Positions 12,605 to 25,400 of a stretch of DNA of 64,000 nucleotides are shown piece after piece. The stretch is taken from contig VZDJ01000100.1 in NCBI GenBank assembly GCA_008694505.1, positions 1,685,300 to 1,749,299 of the forward strand, read 5' to 3'. The notes under the pieces are model-generated. The model was not told where the DNA came from. It saw only the letters and a program-made list of their open reading frames with translations, and made no database searches. Each line of letters begins with the position of its first letter. The stretch's first letter is position 1. The DNA is from Cyanoderma ruficeps. Taxonomy: Eukaryota > Chordata > Aves > Passeriformes > Timaliidae. The translations under genes and the position numbers were made by a program.

Positions 12605-13053
12605 CCACTTGTTATTTCTCCACTGTTGCTTCAGCACTACCTATTACCCCTTTCTTTGACATCTGCACCTTGCCTATCCCTCCCATCTCTGTACACGGAT
12701 GAAAGAAAAGCAGACTAAAAACCATCCTTGGCACATGGTCTTCATTATCCCAAAAAAACCCCAAATTAGTTCACAAACATCATAGAGTATTTGGCTCTTG
12801 GTAAAAGAGTCAATCTTCCCAATAAAAATTCAGCCCACAAGGTGTTGATCAGGAGAAACAGTATGGAGACAGTTCTTATTCAAATCCTGAAGTGTAGGTG
12901 TCAGCTTGGCTGGCCATGGCTTTGCAGTCCATCCTACAATATCCAAACCAGGGGTTTGCATCTGCAGAAACTTAGCTAGTTACTGGTTGTGTTTGGGAAG
13001 TGCTCTTGGGAGGTAATGTCCAGGGTGCTTTGACCTGGGATATATGCAGGAGA

Positions 13054-13095
13054 CACAGTGCAGCCTTGCCCTGCTGCTGGCAAGGCTGCACTGTG
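13054..13095. repeat. Perfect 17-bp inverted repeat, 8-base loop
   Basis: Arms CACAGTGCAGCCTTGCC (13054-13070) and GGCAAGGCTGCACTGTG (13079-13095) are exact reverse complements around CTGCTGCT. The stem is GC-rich and would be very stable in DNA or RNA. Confidence 0.95.
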
Positions 13096-16000
13096 GAGGT
13101 GCAGTCTGTTCCACCTAACACCTCAGTGAACATCCATCGCCTTTGGAACCTGTATATTTCTTCCTAGCCCAAAATGGGTGACAAGATCCCTCTCCCTCCT
13201 CATGAAGTTCTTGAAGCTTCCCTTGAAGCCCCTAAGCAGGAGCAGCTCCTCCAAGTGCCTTAAGGGGACCTCACCCCATTTTGAGGGGAAGACAAGAAGT
13301 GAGAGGAAATTATTTATTTCTCTTTCTCCCTCACCACCTCTCCAATTATGCTGGGGAAGGAATGCATGAGGCATTATTCCCCTCAGGCACAGCTGCTGCA
13401 GAGTTTGGCACAAGGCTGTGGCAAGAGTTTGGCCACAGGGCAGTGGCCGTGACTTGAAATACTGACTGGTTCAGCACTGGTGCCAGCAGCAGCTATTCTG
13501 ATTCCTAGTTTAGGGATTTGGAAATAACTTCCCCCAGGTGAGTAATCTGGCATAAAACGTTTTTAGGCCTTCAAATGATGGGCATCTGCATTTTGAGTGT
13601 TCAGTGTATAAAGAGTTGGAGGGGGTTTGATCCATGACCACATATATCAGAGGGCTAGTTAAGCCAGTTGCTGCAGTAGCATATGTCTCCACGAGGAAAG
13701 GCTCTGGCTTCAAATCAGTATCCCTGGCTGTTGCAGAGAGTGAAGATAAAGCACCAATTTCATCACCACAACAAGGCTTTCAGCAATTAGAGCTATTGGT
13801 ATGTTGTGCAGCTGGTGCAGCAGCAAAACTGCCAGAGATCTGGACATTTCCCACCTCTGGGTATGTAAAAATGATAGATAAAGATGTTAACTTCATAATG
13901 GGCCAGGCAGGGATTTATATGCTCACTGGTCTTTGCTGACCATGTTTCCTTGCACAGTACAGAATTGTCATTTGTTGTCTGCTTGCTCTTTCCCTTGTTA
14001 TATCTGAAGATGTGTCAATGCCATACCAATACCCTGCACTAAAAGGAAGCAAACAGAACCAGTACAATTTCTGCTGCTAGGGCATATACACAGAGCCTGG
14101 AGCATCTACATGGGCCAAGTGGGTGACTTGACATGGGTGTGTGATGACAAAGACATGGTGAGACCTTCCTTCCCTGAACTTGATTCCTTCATCTCTTATT
14201 GAAAGCACTTAAGGAAAACCTGTCTGCTGTGCTGTTTTGTATTCATTAAGTAGCTCTCCCCTTCTATGTTAGCTCAGTGCCAAGACTGCTGAATGGTGTT
14301 GGAGGAACCATTCCACTAGAAGTTTATTGTTTGGGATGTTCTCTGACAGATCCGATAAACTAAAAGACCCTTTGGTAGCATAGGTGCAGAGTCAAAGTTG
14401 AGGATATCAGATAGGCTGATATTGATGTACCTCACAGCTTTTTTTAGGTTGGTGGCTCCAGAGTCTGTTTTGGTTGCTAAAAATAGCTGTACCATTGCAA
14501 AAATGCAGTTTTCAGGAAGTAATTTTATCAAGCATTAGAGTGGCTCTGCTCTGAAAAATAACCAAGCAAAAAGTGTGGTGTATGGGTCTGTATTTACTAT
14601 TTTTCATAACTGGTTGGGATCCATACAGCAGAAACTGTGTCTTCTGCTTCACTCTGCGCTGTCCCTGGTAAAGCAAATGTGAGAGATGATGAAATAGAGA
14701 AAAACCTTTTTCTCTCTTTTTCTTGCTCTCAGTGGTATCAATTTTATGCAACTAGAAAGCAGAAGGTAGTAGAAATCTATTTCAGTCACCTGAAATCAGC
14801 AAAAGTGACAATTTGCAGACTTGTGAGAAGGTTGGTTATGTGAGAAGGTGCCACATTTGCAGTCAGTTTTCAGTGTGGAATTTCACCATAATTTCTCACT
14901 CATGGGTAGACATGACAATTTGGAAGAAAGACATGCATTTTCTCCCCTAGGAGTGACAGCTGTCCAGACACAGGGAGGTAACTGCCAAGGACCTGACTGC
15001 TGGTCTCTGGTGGTATTTAGGTAAGGAACCTTTACTGCTTGCTAATCCTTCCAAACTGGAACTCATTCCCCAGACTTGGCTGACCAGACATTGTCTCTGG
15101 TACAAGCATTCCCTGAAAGCTGTAAGCGAGATGCCACCAGTACGGTGCAACCTCTTCCCCGTTGTGACCCATCCCTGTATGTCCCTGATCAGTAAGAAGA
15201 CGCTCCATCTTCCTTGCATGTTTTGTCTCAAATATGAATTTTCTTGCATGATGGAACTCCTCAGTTTTCGAAGAGGGAAACTCCAAAATAGTCTTTATGA
15301 ATTTGGGGCAGCCAGAGAGAGTGGAAGGGGTCAGTCTTAGTTAAGCGCAGTTGTAATTAGCCTGAATCAGAAGTTGAAACAAAAGACAGCAGTACATTTA
15401 ACTGCAACCTCTGTTTTTCAGTGGCTACTCTGCCTCCAAAATGCACGTGATCTATTGGCAGACGTGGAGGTGTGACACCAGCTCTGGGTTCATGCTCTGA
15501 CTTCTGACCCACCAACACCCCATTCAGTCCTCGGGGACCAGGCCCCAGCCTGGACTTTGGCAATGTGGGCTCCCTCCCCTCTCCTACTTACAACTGAGGT
15601 GTCATTCCCTCTGCTCACATCCACTCTGCAACAGTGGTGATCACTGGGAAGCACATGTATCATTGTTTCCATAGAGCCATGGAATGCTCCAGGAAAAAAA
15701 GAAATCATAGGCTGGTGCCCTGGGAAAAATTTCCAAATTAGACTTCAAAGCTGCAATTGGGTTGGGCTGCTGGCAATGACAACTAGGAAAAAAAAAAAAG
15801 TGTTCTGTTTCCCTGTATGTGTAGCTCAAAGTGCTGCCTCTTGGATACTAATTATATTCATCCAGTTTATTTTACTAATTCTCAAGAAATAGAAATAAAA
15901 TTCCTTAAAATATGTTTTGTGTGCTAATCTGGCACAGTAGCTTTCCTGAAAAGAGGCAGTTACCTCCAGTTTATTTTCAACAATGAATTGTAAAACACTT

Positions 16001-16309
16001 GTGGGTTTTTTTCCCCCGACAACCAAGCAAAGTGATCAAAAAATAAGTCAGTCCTTGGAATTAGTTATTGGAATAAGCCTTGATTTTACATTTTATTAGG
16101 CTTAATTAAATATTCATATTAGGTCATTCTTAATTGTCATTTTGTCATTATTAAAAACATTAAAGTTTAGTAAGTGATTTTTTATTAACTATTCTATGCA
16201 AAGGCTTCTGTCAAAACTTAATTGTGATTTTGCTGGTAGTTTATTTAAGGCATCTTTGTAGTGCTGAATATTACATCTGAATTGACCAGTCTTTGTGTTT
16301 GTTCTTATC
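13096..16309. other. Gene-poor stretch
   Basis: No recognised gene. An open plus frame at about 13658-13800 ends at a donor-like GTATGT, but its upstream acceptors are poor. The AT-rich tail (16040-16260) is low in simple repeats. Confidence 0.55.
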
Positions 16310-17028
16310 ATTCTTCATAGAATCACAGAAGCAGGGGATGGTTGGAAGGGACCTTAAAGATCACTTTATTCCAACCCCTCTGCCATGGACAGGAGCACCT
16401 CACACTAGACCAGGCAGAGCTCAAAGCCCTATCCAGCCTGTCCTTGGACACTTCCAGGGGGGAGACATCCACAGCTTCGCTGGGTGACCTGTACCAGTGC
16501 CCTACCACCCTCACAGTAAAGAATTGCTTCTTAATATCTAATCTAAACTTCCCCTCTTTTAGTTTGTATCCATTACTCCTTGTCCTGTCCCTACAGTTCC
16601 TGATGAAGAGTCCCTCTCCAGCCTCCCTGCAGACCCCTTCAGATCCTGCAAGGTTGCCATGAGGTCTCCACACAACCTTCCCTTCTCCAGGCTGAACAGC
16701 CCCAACTCTATCAGCCTGGCTTTATAGGGAATGTGCTCCACTCTTATTAAGTTTGTGGCCCTTCTCTTGAGTTGCTCCAGCAGGTCCATGTCCTTCCTGT
16801 GCTGGGACCCCAGAGCTGGACACAGCACTGCAGGTGGGGTCTTACCAGAGCAGAGCAGAGGGGCAGAATGCCCTCCCTCACCCTGCTGCCCACCCTGCTT
16901 TGGATACAGCCCAGGACACATTTGGTTTTCTGGGCTTTCTGGGATGCCCCCCAGGCCCTCATCCACCAGTCTGCGAGGATGTTCTCAATTACTTCTCCAC
17001 CCAGCCTGTAGGTGTGCCTGGGATTGCC
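16310..17028 (-). mobile_element. CR1 LINE, 5'-truncated 3' end, antisense
   Basis: Read on the minus strand, this is the last part of a CR1 non-LTR retrotransposon. It starts upstream of the C-terminal end of ORF2, whose remnant reads RLIELGLFSLEKGRLCGDLM (around 16640-16700), and continues through the 3' UTR. It ends in the CR1 signature TTCCAACCATCCC and then TTCTGTGATTCTATGA beside 16310. Frames are broken, so it is dead. It is the best-preserved CR1 in the window and closely resembles the chicken CR1 3' end. Confidence 0.92.
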
Positions 17029-17339
17029 AGATGCTATTATAGCTTCATAATGAGCCTGGTGAGGAAGCCTGGCAAATATAAGATAAACAGGTCATGTACA
17101 TATTGTCAAGACTGAAGCTGAGAAATAGATAATTAGACTTTTTTTCCTTTGCTAAAAATTGCTGCAAATTTGTTGCTTTATCCTGGACAATAGTTGGTAC
17201 TCTTCTTAAAAACAATTCTAGCTGAACTCAGTATGGGATGACTTTCTCAAGAAACAGAGTATAGGGTGTTTTTAAGAGGAAAAGTTACAAAGCTTGAAGC
17301 ATTCTTCAGCTTGATAAAAAAGTGAAAGTCTGCACAGTT

Positions 17340-17377
17340 TGTAGTACTATATTGACCATGCTCAATACAGTACTACA
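17340..17377. repeat. Near-perfect 16-bp inverted repeat, 6-base loop
   Basis: Arms TGTAGTACTATATTGA and TCAATACAGTACTACA pair at 15 of 16 positions around CCATGC. Confidence 0.9.
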
Positions 17378-17499
17378 TTCGTTCATAAATACCTATATTC
17401 AATGTGGTTTTCAAGCAGAAACAAAACTTTGCATGAGGGAGATCTCATTGGATGAGCAGCCAAATTGAGTTTAGAGTTCTCAGAGCAAAAACTATTCAT

Positions 17500-17835
17500 G
17501 AAACCCTCCAGGGTTTCAGGACCCGGCTGGATCCTTCTGGGTTTCTATAGGACTCGAGCCTGATGGTGACCTAGAGAGAGAGAGAGATACAAGCTCACTC
17601 TGGTTGCTCCGAAAAGGAACTTCAATAATCCAAAAACAACTAACAAGAAAGCATGCACTGTTACGAGGACAAACTGGAGCAAGCAGGGGCTAAAAAAGCG
17701 AGGGGCAGGGTCAGACACAGGCACTTACATAACTTGGTGAGGGGAGGAGTTAGGGCAGGATTAAAGCGGGGTCTGAGGGAAGGGTCCAATGGGGAAGAGT
17801 ATTAATTTTTTTGCACCAAAAGGTGACCCATAACA
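17500..17835 (-). mobile_element. Possible solo LTR, antisense
   Basis: On the minus strand this block starts TGTTATGGGTCACC and ends CCTGGAGGGTTTC. It is more GC-rich than both flanks and contains a GA run (17573-17588). TCAT occurs on both sides (17496-17499 and 17836-17839) and could be a 4-base target duplication. The family is not recognised with certainty and no clear poly(A) signal is seen, so the call rests on ends, flanks and composition. Confidence 0.4.
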
Positions 17836-20800
17836 TCATAGAGAACTAAGAAGTTTTTGGTACAGATTAGCAAATTTAGAAAGGGGATTTCCAAGGCATT
17901 AATCCAGGGGTTTCTCCCATTTCAGGGAAATCACCCTCATCCTCATTTTTTGAAGGAAGCTGAGGAAAATGCACCACTCATTGCCATTGAGCATCTTGAC
18001 ACTAGTTCTGATTTCAAGCTGACTGTCCACTCAGCAGGAGATATATTTGTTTAAAATTAAACACGCCAAGAATCAGACCTCAAGGGGAACAAGGCAAGTT
18101 TGTTGCTTCCACACTGGAAATCTCTATGTCTGCATCAGTGAATTTTGGCTCCATATTTTTTTCTACTTAAATTAATTGCTAACCGTGCTAAAATAGAGCA
18201 ATTAGGGCCTGAAAGCTCTAATGCAGTGGTTCTTGGTGAAGGAACTGGGGAGTGGGACAGGGGAGGGAAGGGTAACTAGCTGAAAACCAGCCTTTATCAG
18301 GGGTAGAAAAATAACAGGAATGCAAGAGAGCTTGGGAAAATGAGGTCTGGTCTTTTAGTGAACAGACTGTTGGGCTCGGATACAAAAGTTTACTGTGTGA
18401 AAACCTGGGATTATGCAGTGGGATGAGAGAGACGAGCCTTGCCCCAGCACGACTCTCGCAGCTGCGAAGGACGTTGTTGCTCGAGAGGTATCTGCCAGGA
18501 TGATATCTGTCATGTCTGTGTTTACAACAGGATTAGAAACACCCATTTTAAGGGATCTGCAAATCAACTGGAAAAATTGGCTCAGATCAGGAGCCTGGCT
18601 TACAAAGCTATGGTCTTAAAGCAATGGTAAAAAATCCAGATCATCTGCTTTTCAAATCACAGCAGGAGAGCAAACAAATGGGCCTATTTTTTATTTCCCT
18701 AGTTTTGGTTGCGTAACACAGGATATTTTTTATATTTTAAATTAAACCATTGGTTGTTGTTAACTAAAATTTGAGATGTGTGAGAAAGAAGTGTGAATGT
18801 ATTTAGTAAAAAATAAACTGATTGATACTACAGTGCAAGTTTTTATAAATGCGGAGCTATATTTTGATGTTGTAGCCAGATTGCAATATAGTATCAAGGT
18901 CAACATAATTTGAAAACATTCAGATAGATTTTGAGCAGGAATTGGTGGGTGAAGCAGAAATATTCTCAGAGTATTTGGAAGATTACACTATATTTAATGA
19001 TGGTCTCCCTGGCCTTAAAATGCACATTCTCGGAAGTTTGCCTTCCCTTGCAGAGAGCCCTGTGGCCCCCGAGTGGTGGCTGGGTCTCTGGCAGGGCCGT
19101 GCAATGCAGAGCAGCTCCCCCCTGCCCTGCTGCCACCATGCTAAACCCACAGTGTGTGCACCAGGAGCACCCCTGTGCAGCCCCGACCCTCCTCCCCCCG
19201 GCACAGGGGCTCCCCATGTCCTGTCAGCGCCCTGCAAGGGACACGGACCGAGAGGACACTGAGCCTGCTCAAGCGCTCCCGGCGCCCTGGGGTGCTGGTG
19301 CCTCGGGCTGCTGCTGAGCTGATGCCCTCCACCTTGGCCACGACTGTGCTCTGTGAGCCCAACATCCCTGGATGTGCCCCTCAGGAGGTCCGTATCACCG
19401 ACATTATCTTTCCCTGAACATGCGGTGGGCTGGGCAATGAGGTGGGATCACCATGGATCGCTGCCCAGCTGGCATTACAGCTCCTCCTGCAACTGCACCT
19501 GGGGCAAATGGCCCTACGAATATGCACTTGTTCTTCCATCACAATAGATATCTGTAACTATTGTTGAACAGTTGCTTGTGAATGAGCAATCTCTTTGTTC
19601 ATTTAAATTCTCTGTGTGAGACCTCAGGTGGGCTCGATGTCTGAATTCAAACAGGGTCTCATGACTCAAACAGCTGAGTGTCTGCAGATGGATTTGCTTG
19701 CGAATGAAGTCTCCTAGCAGTGCAGCAGATTACTCAACTCTTTGGTTTGGTTTGGTTGCTTTTGGCAGAGTGGAAGTCCAGGAGGCTGCAGCTTGTGGTG
19801 TAGCAATAGTAAGAAAATCTCAGAAGGCCACTCATCTGTGAACTCAGCATAACTTGTGCCATTACTAACAGCAGTGAAATCTAGGACCTTGAAACAAAGC
19901 CAGCTGTTTCTCCCTGTTGTTAGCTGAGGCCTATTTGTACAGGGAGAAGAATGGCAGCATCAAATGAGCAGGATTATTGAGCAAAAAAACATAGCAACAG
20001 CACAGCCTTGTCACTTAGTAACAAGGTAGAATTACGATGAAGAAGGAGGGAACATATATAAATAAAATATTCAGGAATATACATATTCATTAAAATGATA
20101 CCCAGAAAACAGAAAGAAGAAGGGCAATAGCCAAGCATCTAAAAATATTCTATAATGAAAAAGAATTTTAAATATCTGTCTCTGCTACTCAGAGCTCTGT
20201 GATGATATTACCTTCCCACATGACACTATGCTATTTCAGGTTCCCCTGGTTTCCTCCCCCCATCGCCTCACCTCAAGTACATGAGAAGCCTGACAGATGA
20301 GCTTGAAAGTGTTGCTTTTTGTTCCCAGAAATGCCTTGCTGGTTTATTATCCTTACTGTGTCTGTGTGAGTAATGTTCTTTATGTGTCGCCATGCCCAGT
20401 GCTGATGAATACACAGTGATATATTTCAGCTCTGAACAGCATCCCAATTAATTTGCCCGCTACCAGATGCAAATTTGCTGTGGGACCAAGAGCATGTTCC
20501 TCATTGTTTTGATTGCTTTTCTTACCTCCTTATCAGGATCAGGTGAAGTGCAGAAGATGAAAAAACGGTACTACTAACCAAATAAAACTCTCTGTCCTTT
20601 CCACACCTCTACATTTAAATGTATTCACTTAAATTCATTTAAATCTCATCTTTAATTCAGAAAAAATAAAAAAGCCAACAAAAAACCCCCAAACCCAAAA
20701 TCATTGCCTCAATAATATAAAATTCAAACCACTTTCACAGAAGAAAAAGTGAGAGCTTGGGAGCTGTTGCAGAACAGGGTTTTGTGTTATTATATGCTGT

Positions 20801-21794
20801 TCTTCTACCTTGAATATTTAACCAAATGCCCAAGTCTGTTCCCACATAAAGTGAAAGATTAATCACTGCCCTTATAAATCGTTCTCCTCATTTCCCTTTC
20901 ACTTGCACTGAAAGTGCTCTCTTGTCTTTCAGCACTGTGGAAGCTGCTCCCCCTTATCGCCAGCTTCACTTTTTCTGAGGGTTTCAGTTGGGATTGTAAG
21001 TAAATGTTAAACAGTCACCTTTATTGCTTATTTTATATATGGTAAACTGATCACAGGGCTTTTGTCTTCAATCCACTGTTTTTAATAAATATTTTACCTT
21101 CCACTACTGAAACACTACTTATGAATTTTTGCAAGCAACTTCACATGAATCTTCTCAACAACTCTCCACATGAACAGAGGCTTCAAAAGCACTGTGCTGG
21201 CCAGGCAAGGGTCATCTTGTATTTGGTTTATCTCTCTCCAGTCGAGCACTTTCAGGGATTCAATGAAACATTTAACACAAAGAAAGGTGTTGTTCCAGGC
21301 TTCATTCATCTCTGTTGATAACAAATGTTTGACATGACTGGAGGCTACACTGTGTGCTTGTGTAGCAGTTAGTTTTGGTGGATCCCTAAGATCAAAATTT
21401 CTCCTGTTTGGGAAATACTCAAAAGAATTCACATTTATATTTGGATGTGCAACAAGGTCACATTTGGTGTTTTCCATCTGAAATTTTCATAGTAAACTTA
21501 GCAGCATGTACTTGAAATATAGATGCATTTAAGTTTTTCTGATGTATAAATATTAATGTGATCAGTTTGTCTGTGCAGCACCTCTCCATGGCTCATAGAG
21601 ATGATGAGGAGCTTCTGGGGCCAATAAATAAGCCCTGTGTGAAAAGATCCAGTGGCAGGGAGAAATGGCATTGTCAAAAAGCTCAACAAATTCTTTGCAT
21701 GCATTGGCATTCACTGTGATGGAGATGCCGTGAATGGGGAGGGAGTCTGAGGAACCACCTCAAATGGAGGTGTTGGGAAACTGCATGTTAGGAC
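17836..21794. other. Gene-poor stretch
   Basis: Contains the GC block at 19040-19350. Otherwise AT-rich with no recognised element; 20380-20530 includes an octamer ATGCAAAT and looks unlike repeat debris. Confidence 0.55.
19040..19350. other. GC-rich block with open frames on both strands
   Basis: A local GC peak with open frames in several phases on both strands (up to 128 codons), as expected from low stop-codon frequency in GC-rich DNA. No frame shows family resemblance, and Pro/Ala/Cys-rich translations like these are typical of noncoding GC blocks. Some CpG is retained (CACGGACCGAGAGG, GCTCCCGGCGCCC). Confidence 0.4.
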
Positions 21795-22420
21795 AAATTG
21801 ATAAACTAAACATTAACAAATTCTCAGCACCAGATGGTGTTTATACAGGAGTCCTGAAAAACACACACACCACAAATAAGAATTTTCTGAATTGCTAACT
21901 ATGTGTAATCTGGCACTACTATCAGCTCTGTGTTTAGAGGGATGCAAATGGGAACATGATGCCAGGTTTTGAGCAGGGCTTCAGGAGGGATCCTGGGAAG
22001 TAATGGTCAGTGAAAGATTTCATTTGCAGTGGTCAAATTTGGTGGGAGGTTTGAGAAGAAACATGGGTGTGGAGGGCAAGGTCAGGCTTGAAAGACACAA
22101 GAACTCTCGGAAAGATACCATGAGCATAGATATTGTGCTTGTCCAGGCTATGTAGCTTTCAACAGAACCTTAGGGAAGCAAGAATGGCTCATAACAAATG
22201 ACACTTACTATGGAACAGGAGAAGTTACTTATGGGCTAAACTCCAGAAAAGAGAGGGTTGGAAGAAACAGGCACCTCATACATCAGGAGAAGGTCCTACA
22301 GACACAACACCTGGGTCTGGTGTTCAGCATCTTCCTAAGAGATCTGGAGAAGGTGGTACAAGGAAATAGTGACGATGTTTACAACGGATGAAATATTATT
22401 CAGGATAACCAAAACTGGTC
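21795..22420 (+). mobile_element. Old CR1/L3-like LINE fragment, reverse transcriptase region
   Basis: The start resembles the reverse transcriptase motif DKLNxNKSPGPDGIxPxVLK (here DKLNINKFSAPDGVYTGVLK, 21801-21860). Near 22315-22390 there is a decayed counterpart of the LVFNIFINDLE motif (LVFSIFLRDLE), followed by a degraded active-site neighbourhood. The sequence between is diverged and contains stops. Orientation is plus. Boundaries are approximate. Confidence 0.6.
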
Positions 22421-25400
22421 TTGACTCTGAAAAACTGCTGTAATAGTTCACTGCACTAAAACAAAATTCTGTGTTAGAGATGTCAGGGGAAAATTGACTA
22501 CTTATATAAAATCATGATCTCTTAGCTCAGAAAAAAGTGAAAGACGGCTTGAGTCACTGTGGAATGTTTCCTAAAAGCATCCAAGCACTTTTCAGCGGGC
22601 AAGCTGGCTGTTGAATTTGGAGTGGAGGCAGAGAAATGCCTTTTCCTGTGTTGCAGGATTGCACTTTTGCTTCTGCGTATTGGGGATGCCAGAGTACCAG
22701 TGGGGCGTGGGGAGTGAGCGATCTCAAGGAAGAAGGCTGGGAGCAACAAGTTAAACTGGGCAGCATGTCTTACACCTTCTGGCACAGCCATGTCCCACAC
22801 TGGCAGCAGTACAGGAGCAAGGCAGAGGCACTTGCCCTGTTTCACATAGTCCCTCTGAAACCCTCACAGCAAGCCTTGGTGGTTGGCTCTGTTTTTTGGG
22901 CTAAATGGGACTTTGGTATGACATTTCTCACGGCAATCCCAAGTTACCAGGCTTTCAAGGGTTTGAGATGAGTTATTACACCCAGGAAAATAGAAGCAAG
23001 TTGGTGGTGGGTAGCAGGATGTCTGTCACAGCTAACATTTGTAGCTGGGCAGTTATGGTTGAGACACACCTAAGGAGCTGCTAATCAGAGGGGGTTTTTT
23101 TTGCCAGGACTTGTTTTTACGTGCTGGTGTTTCAACCTTGATTAGGTATACTCAAAGTTGTCCTGTCTTATCTTGCTCCCTTCTCTGTCTGAAAATAATA
23201 TTGGGGTTTTTTTTTCCCCTGGAGAAGTAGGGCTTGGCTCTCTGCTGTCCTAGAATTGCCCACAAGCAGAAAAAATAGAGACCAAAATGAACAATGAATG
23301 TAGCTGTTTTTCCCAATTATTCTGTGTATGATTTACTGCTTTATTTTCAAGACACGAAGAATGCTGTTAATGTGAATATATTGGATGGAACACCTTATTA
23401 TTTTTATCGTGGTGACTTTCTTATGATGTGGGAGGGCAATGGATTTGCATCTATTTGACATTTGAAATGTTCTGCCTTTGGCTGATCCACAGCTCTGGGC
23501 AGCATGATCCAGACTAAGAAAACCCCATTTCAGTTCTTAGGACAGGTGCAAGATTAAGCATCAAGCATCTTGCTTCTGAAATTGCTTGTGATTGTTTTTT
23601 CCTCCACAAATGTCTGCATAGCTAGCAATTAACTGCATCCAGAGATCAAAAGCTAAACTGTCTCAGACAGAAATTGCTGAATCAGAGCTTAGTGCTACTT
23701 GTACTTCAGTTTAACAATCAGGCACTTCCAGTGATCTTTGCTTGAAGGTGAAACAGGCAGGCTGGGCTTGCTCTGCAGCCAGGCAGAACAGAAAGGGAAA
23801 GAAAGGACTACATGATGAGTTGGGGAGAAGCATAGATTTTATGGTCCTGAGATTGTAACACCACAGAAAAATGTTGGTGTTTCCTCTGCAAGGGTAGAAG
23901 AGGGAGAGAGGGCTTCTCACTGGACTGGCAGACCGAAGTGCCATCGATGTCCCCTGTGTTATGGTGTAGGGGGAAGCCCTGCACTGGCTCCCCTCTGGCA
24001 TGGCACGGAGCCTGGGGCTGGCCATCTCCTTGCAAGACAGGAGATGACAGCTCCATCCACCCAGCTTGGGGAAGGCAGGACCCAGCAGGGAGAGAAGGCC
24101 TGAGTGTAGCCCCTCTCACACTTCAGGCAACATAGGCTCAGGGGAAGCAGAGGGCTTGGTGCATTGGTGACTTTTTTCCTGTGATTTGTAGAGAAGTTCC
24201 TGATGCCTTTACCCTTAATTGTCTTAATTAGTCCATTATCCTCCTCTAGGGGAATTTTCCACAGAAAGAGAAGATGTCACTCCTTGAAATGTTTGACTGG
24301 TAGACCAAAAACTCCACTGTCAGCTTTTTTCTTTTATTTTTACTATATTCTAAGTTGAGCTATCATATTGACAATTTAGCATCTAATGCTATTGCTCTAA
24401 TTCAGTCATTTGCCTGGGCATTAGGATAAGAATGATTTGCATAACAGCCTTCAGTTTTCTGTTTAGAAACAAAATATTCTGATTTTTGCTTTAGTGGGAT
24501 CAAACTGTGAACAGGCTGGATTGGGATCCCAGGGGACCTGCAGTGATTCTGGCACTGCTGGGGAAGATGTGGCTGCTCCATTTTCCTGCAGGCTACCTTG
24601 CAGGGAGCTGGGGCCTGCTGGCAAATGTCCCTTCTTGGGAAATTTGAAAAAAGAATAGGAAAATGTCTTGCTTGCCAAAGTCATGAGTGGTTAAATTCCA
24701 CTTTCCTGTATTTATCGCTTTCTGCACCACTGATAAGGAATGTTTTAGCAAGTCGGCTTTATGTGCTGTTTTCCTTCCTTAGAGCAGAAAAGGTTTGTAA
24801 ATGAGTTGTAAACCTTCCACTGGACTGGCAGGACTGATAGTTTTTTGTTTTCAAGGAGACAGTCCCCAAAGAGACATCTGCATCAGATTTTCTTGGTGAG
24901 AACTGGAAGTGTTTGTTCCCTGTTTGAAGACTGGAGGGCTTGGCATGGTCAGAGTCAGTGTAGGTGTCCCCCACAGGCCATTACCGAGTTGTGCATGCCC
25001 CTGCCCCATTTCCCAAACAATCCTGCTCCCACACGCTAAAGCACAGCCCTCACCCCACATTCCCTGTACAGCGCTTTGTAATTCTGAGATGTCATTCTTC
25101 TAATACACCCAGATTTTTATTTTGTTTGGCAGCTATGTTTTAATATATGGATTGTTCTGTAGAAATTTTACATTCATTTTCTGTACCCGGCTGATAACAT
25201 TTTCCCAATTGATGAAGTATCCAGACTTACAAAGGCAGAGTTGCTGTGTGTGACTGTAGGCACCTGGAAAGTTGAAACCCCCTGTGGCAGATCATTAACT
25301 TCAGATCAATAGGAAAGTCACTTTTTCCCCTGCCTTCTTTTGTAATACCTTTTTTTTTTTCCCCCAGTGTCCAGATGCTTCTCAGGGAGGTGTTTTCAGA

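Larger units (their letters stand above)
8926..13053. other. Gene-poor stretch
   Basis: Besides the possible SINE (10415), the hairpin (10904) and the CRE-like site (12597), nothing is recognised. Opposing open frames at 8657-9196 (179 codons minus, 147 plus) share the same bases and neither resembles a protein family. Confidence 0.6.

Noticed and set aside
16559..16966. 135-codon minus-strand frame
   Set aside because: It is the decayed ORF2 end of the CR1 element, not a host gene.
18419..18487. 69-base open segment ending at GTATCT
   Set aside because: The acceptor has no pyrimidine tract and the frame continues past the donor.
18931..19547. Cluster of overlapping frames up to 128 codons
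   Set aside because: GC-rich DNA with few stops. Frames occur on both strands with Pro/Cys/Ala-rich composition and no homology I can see.
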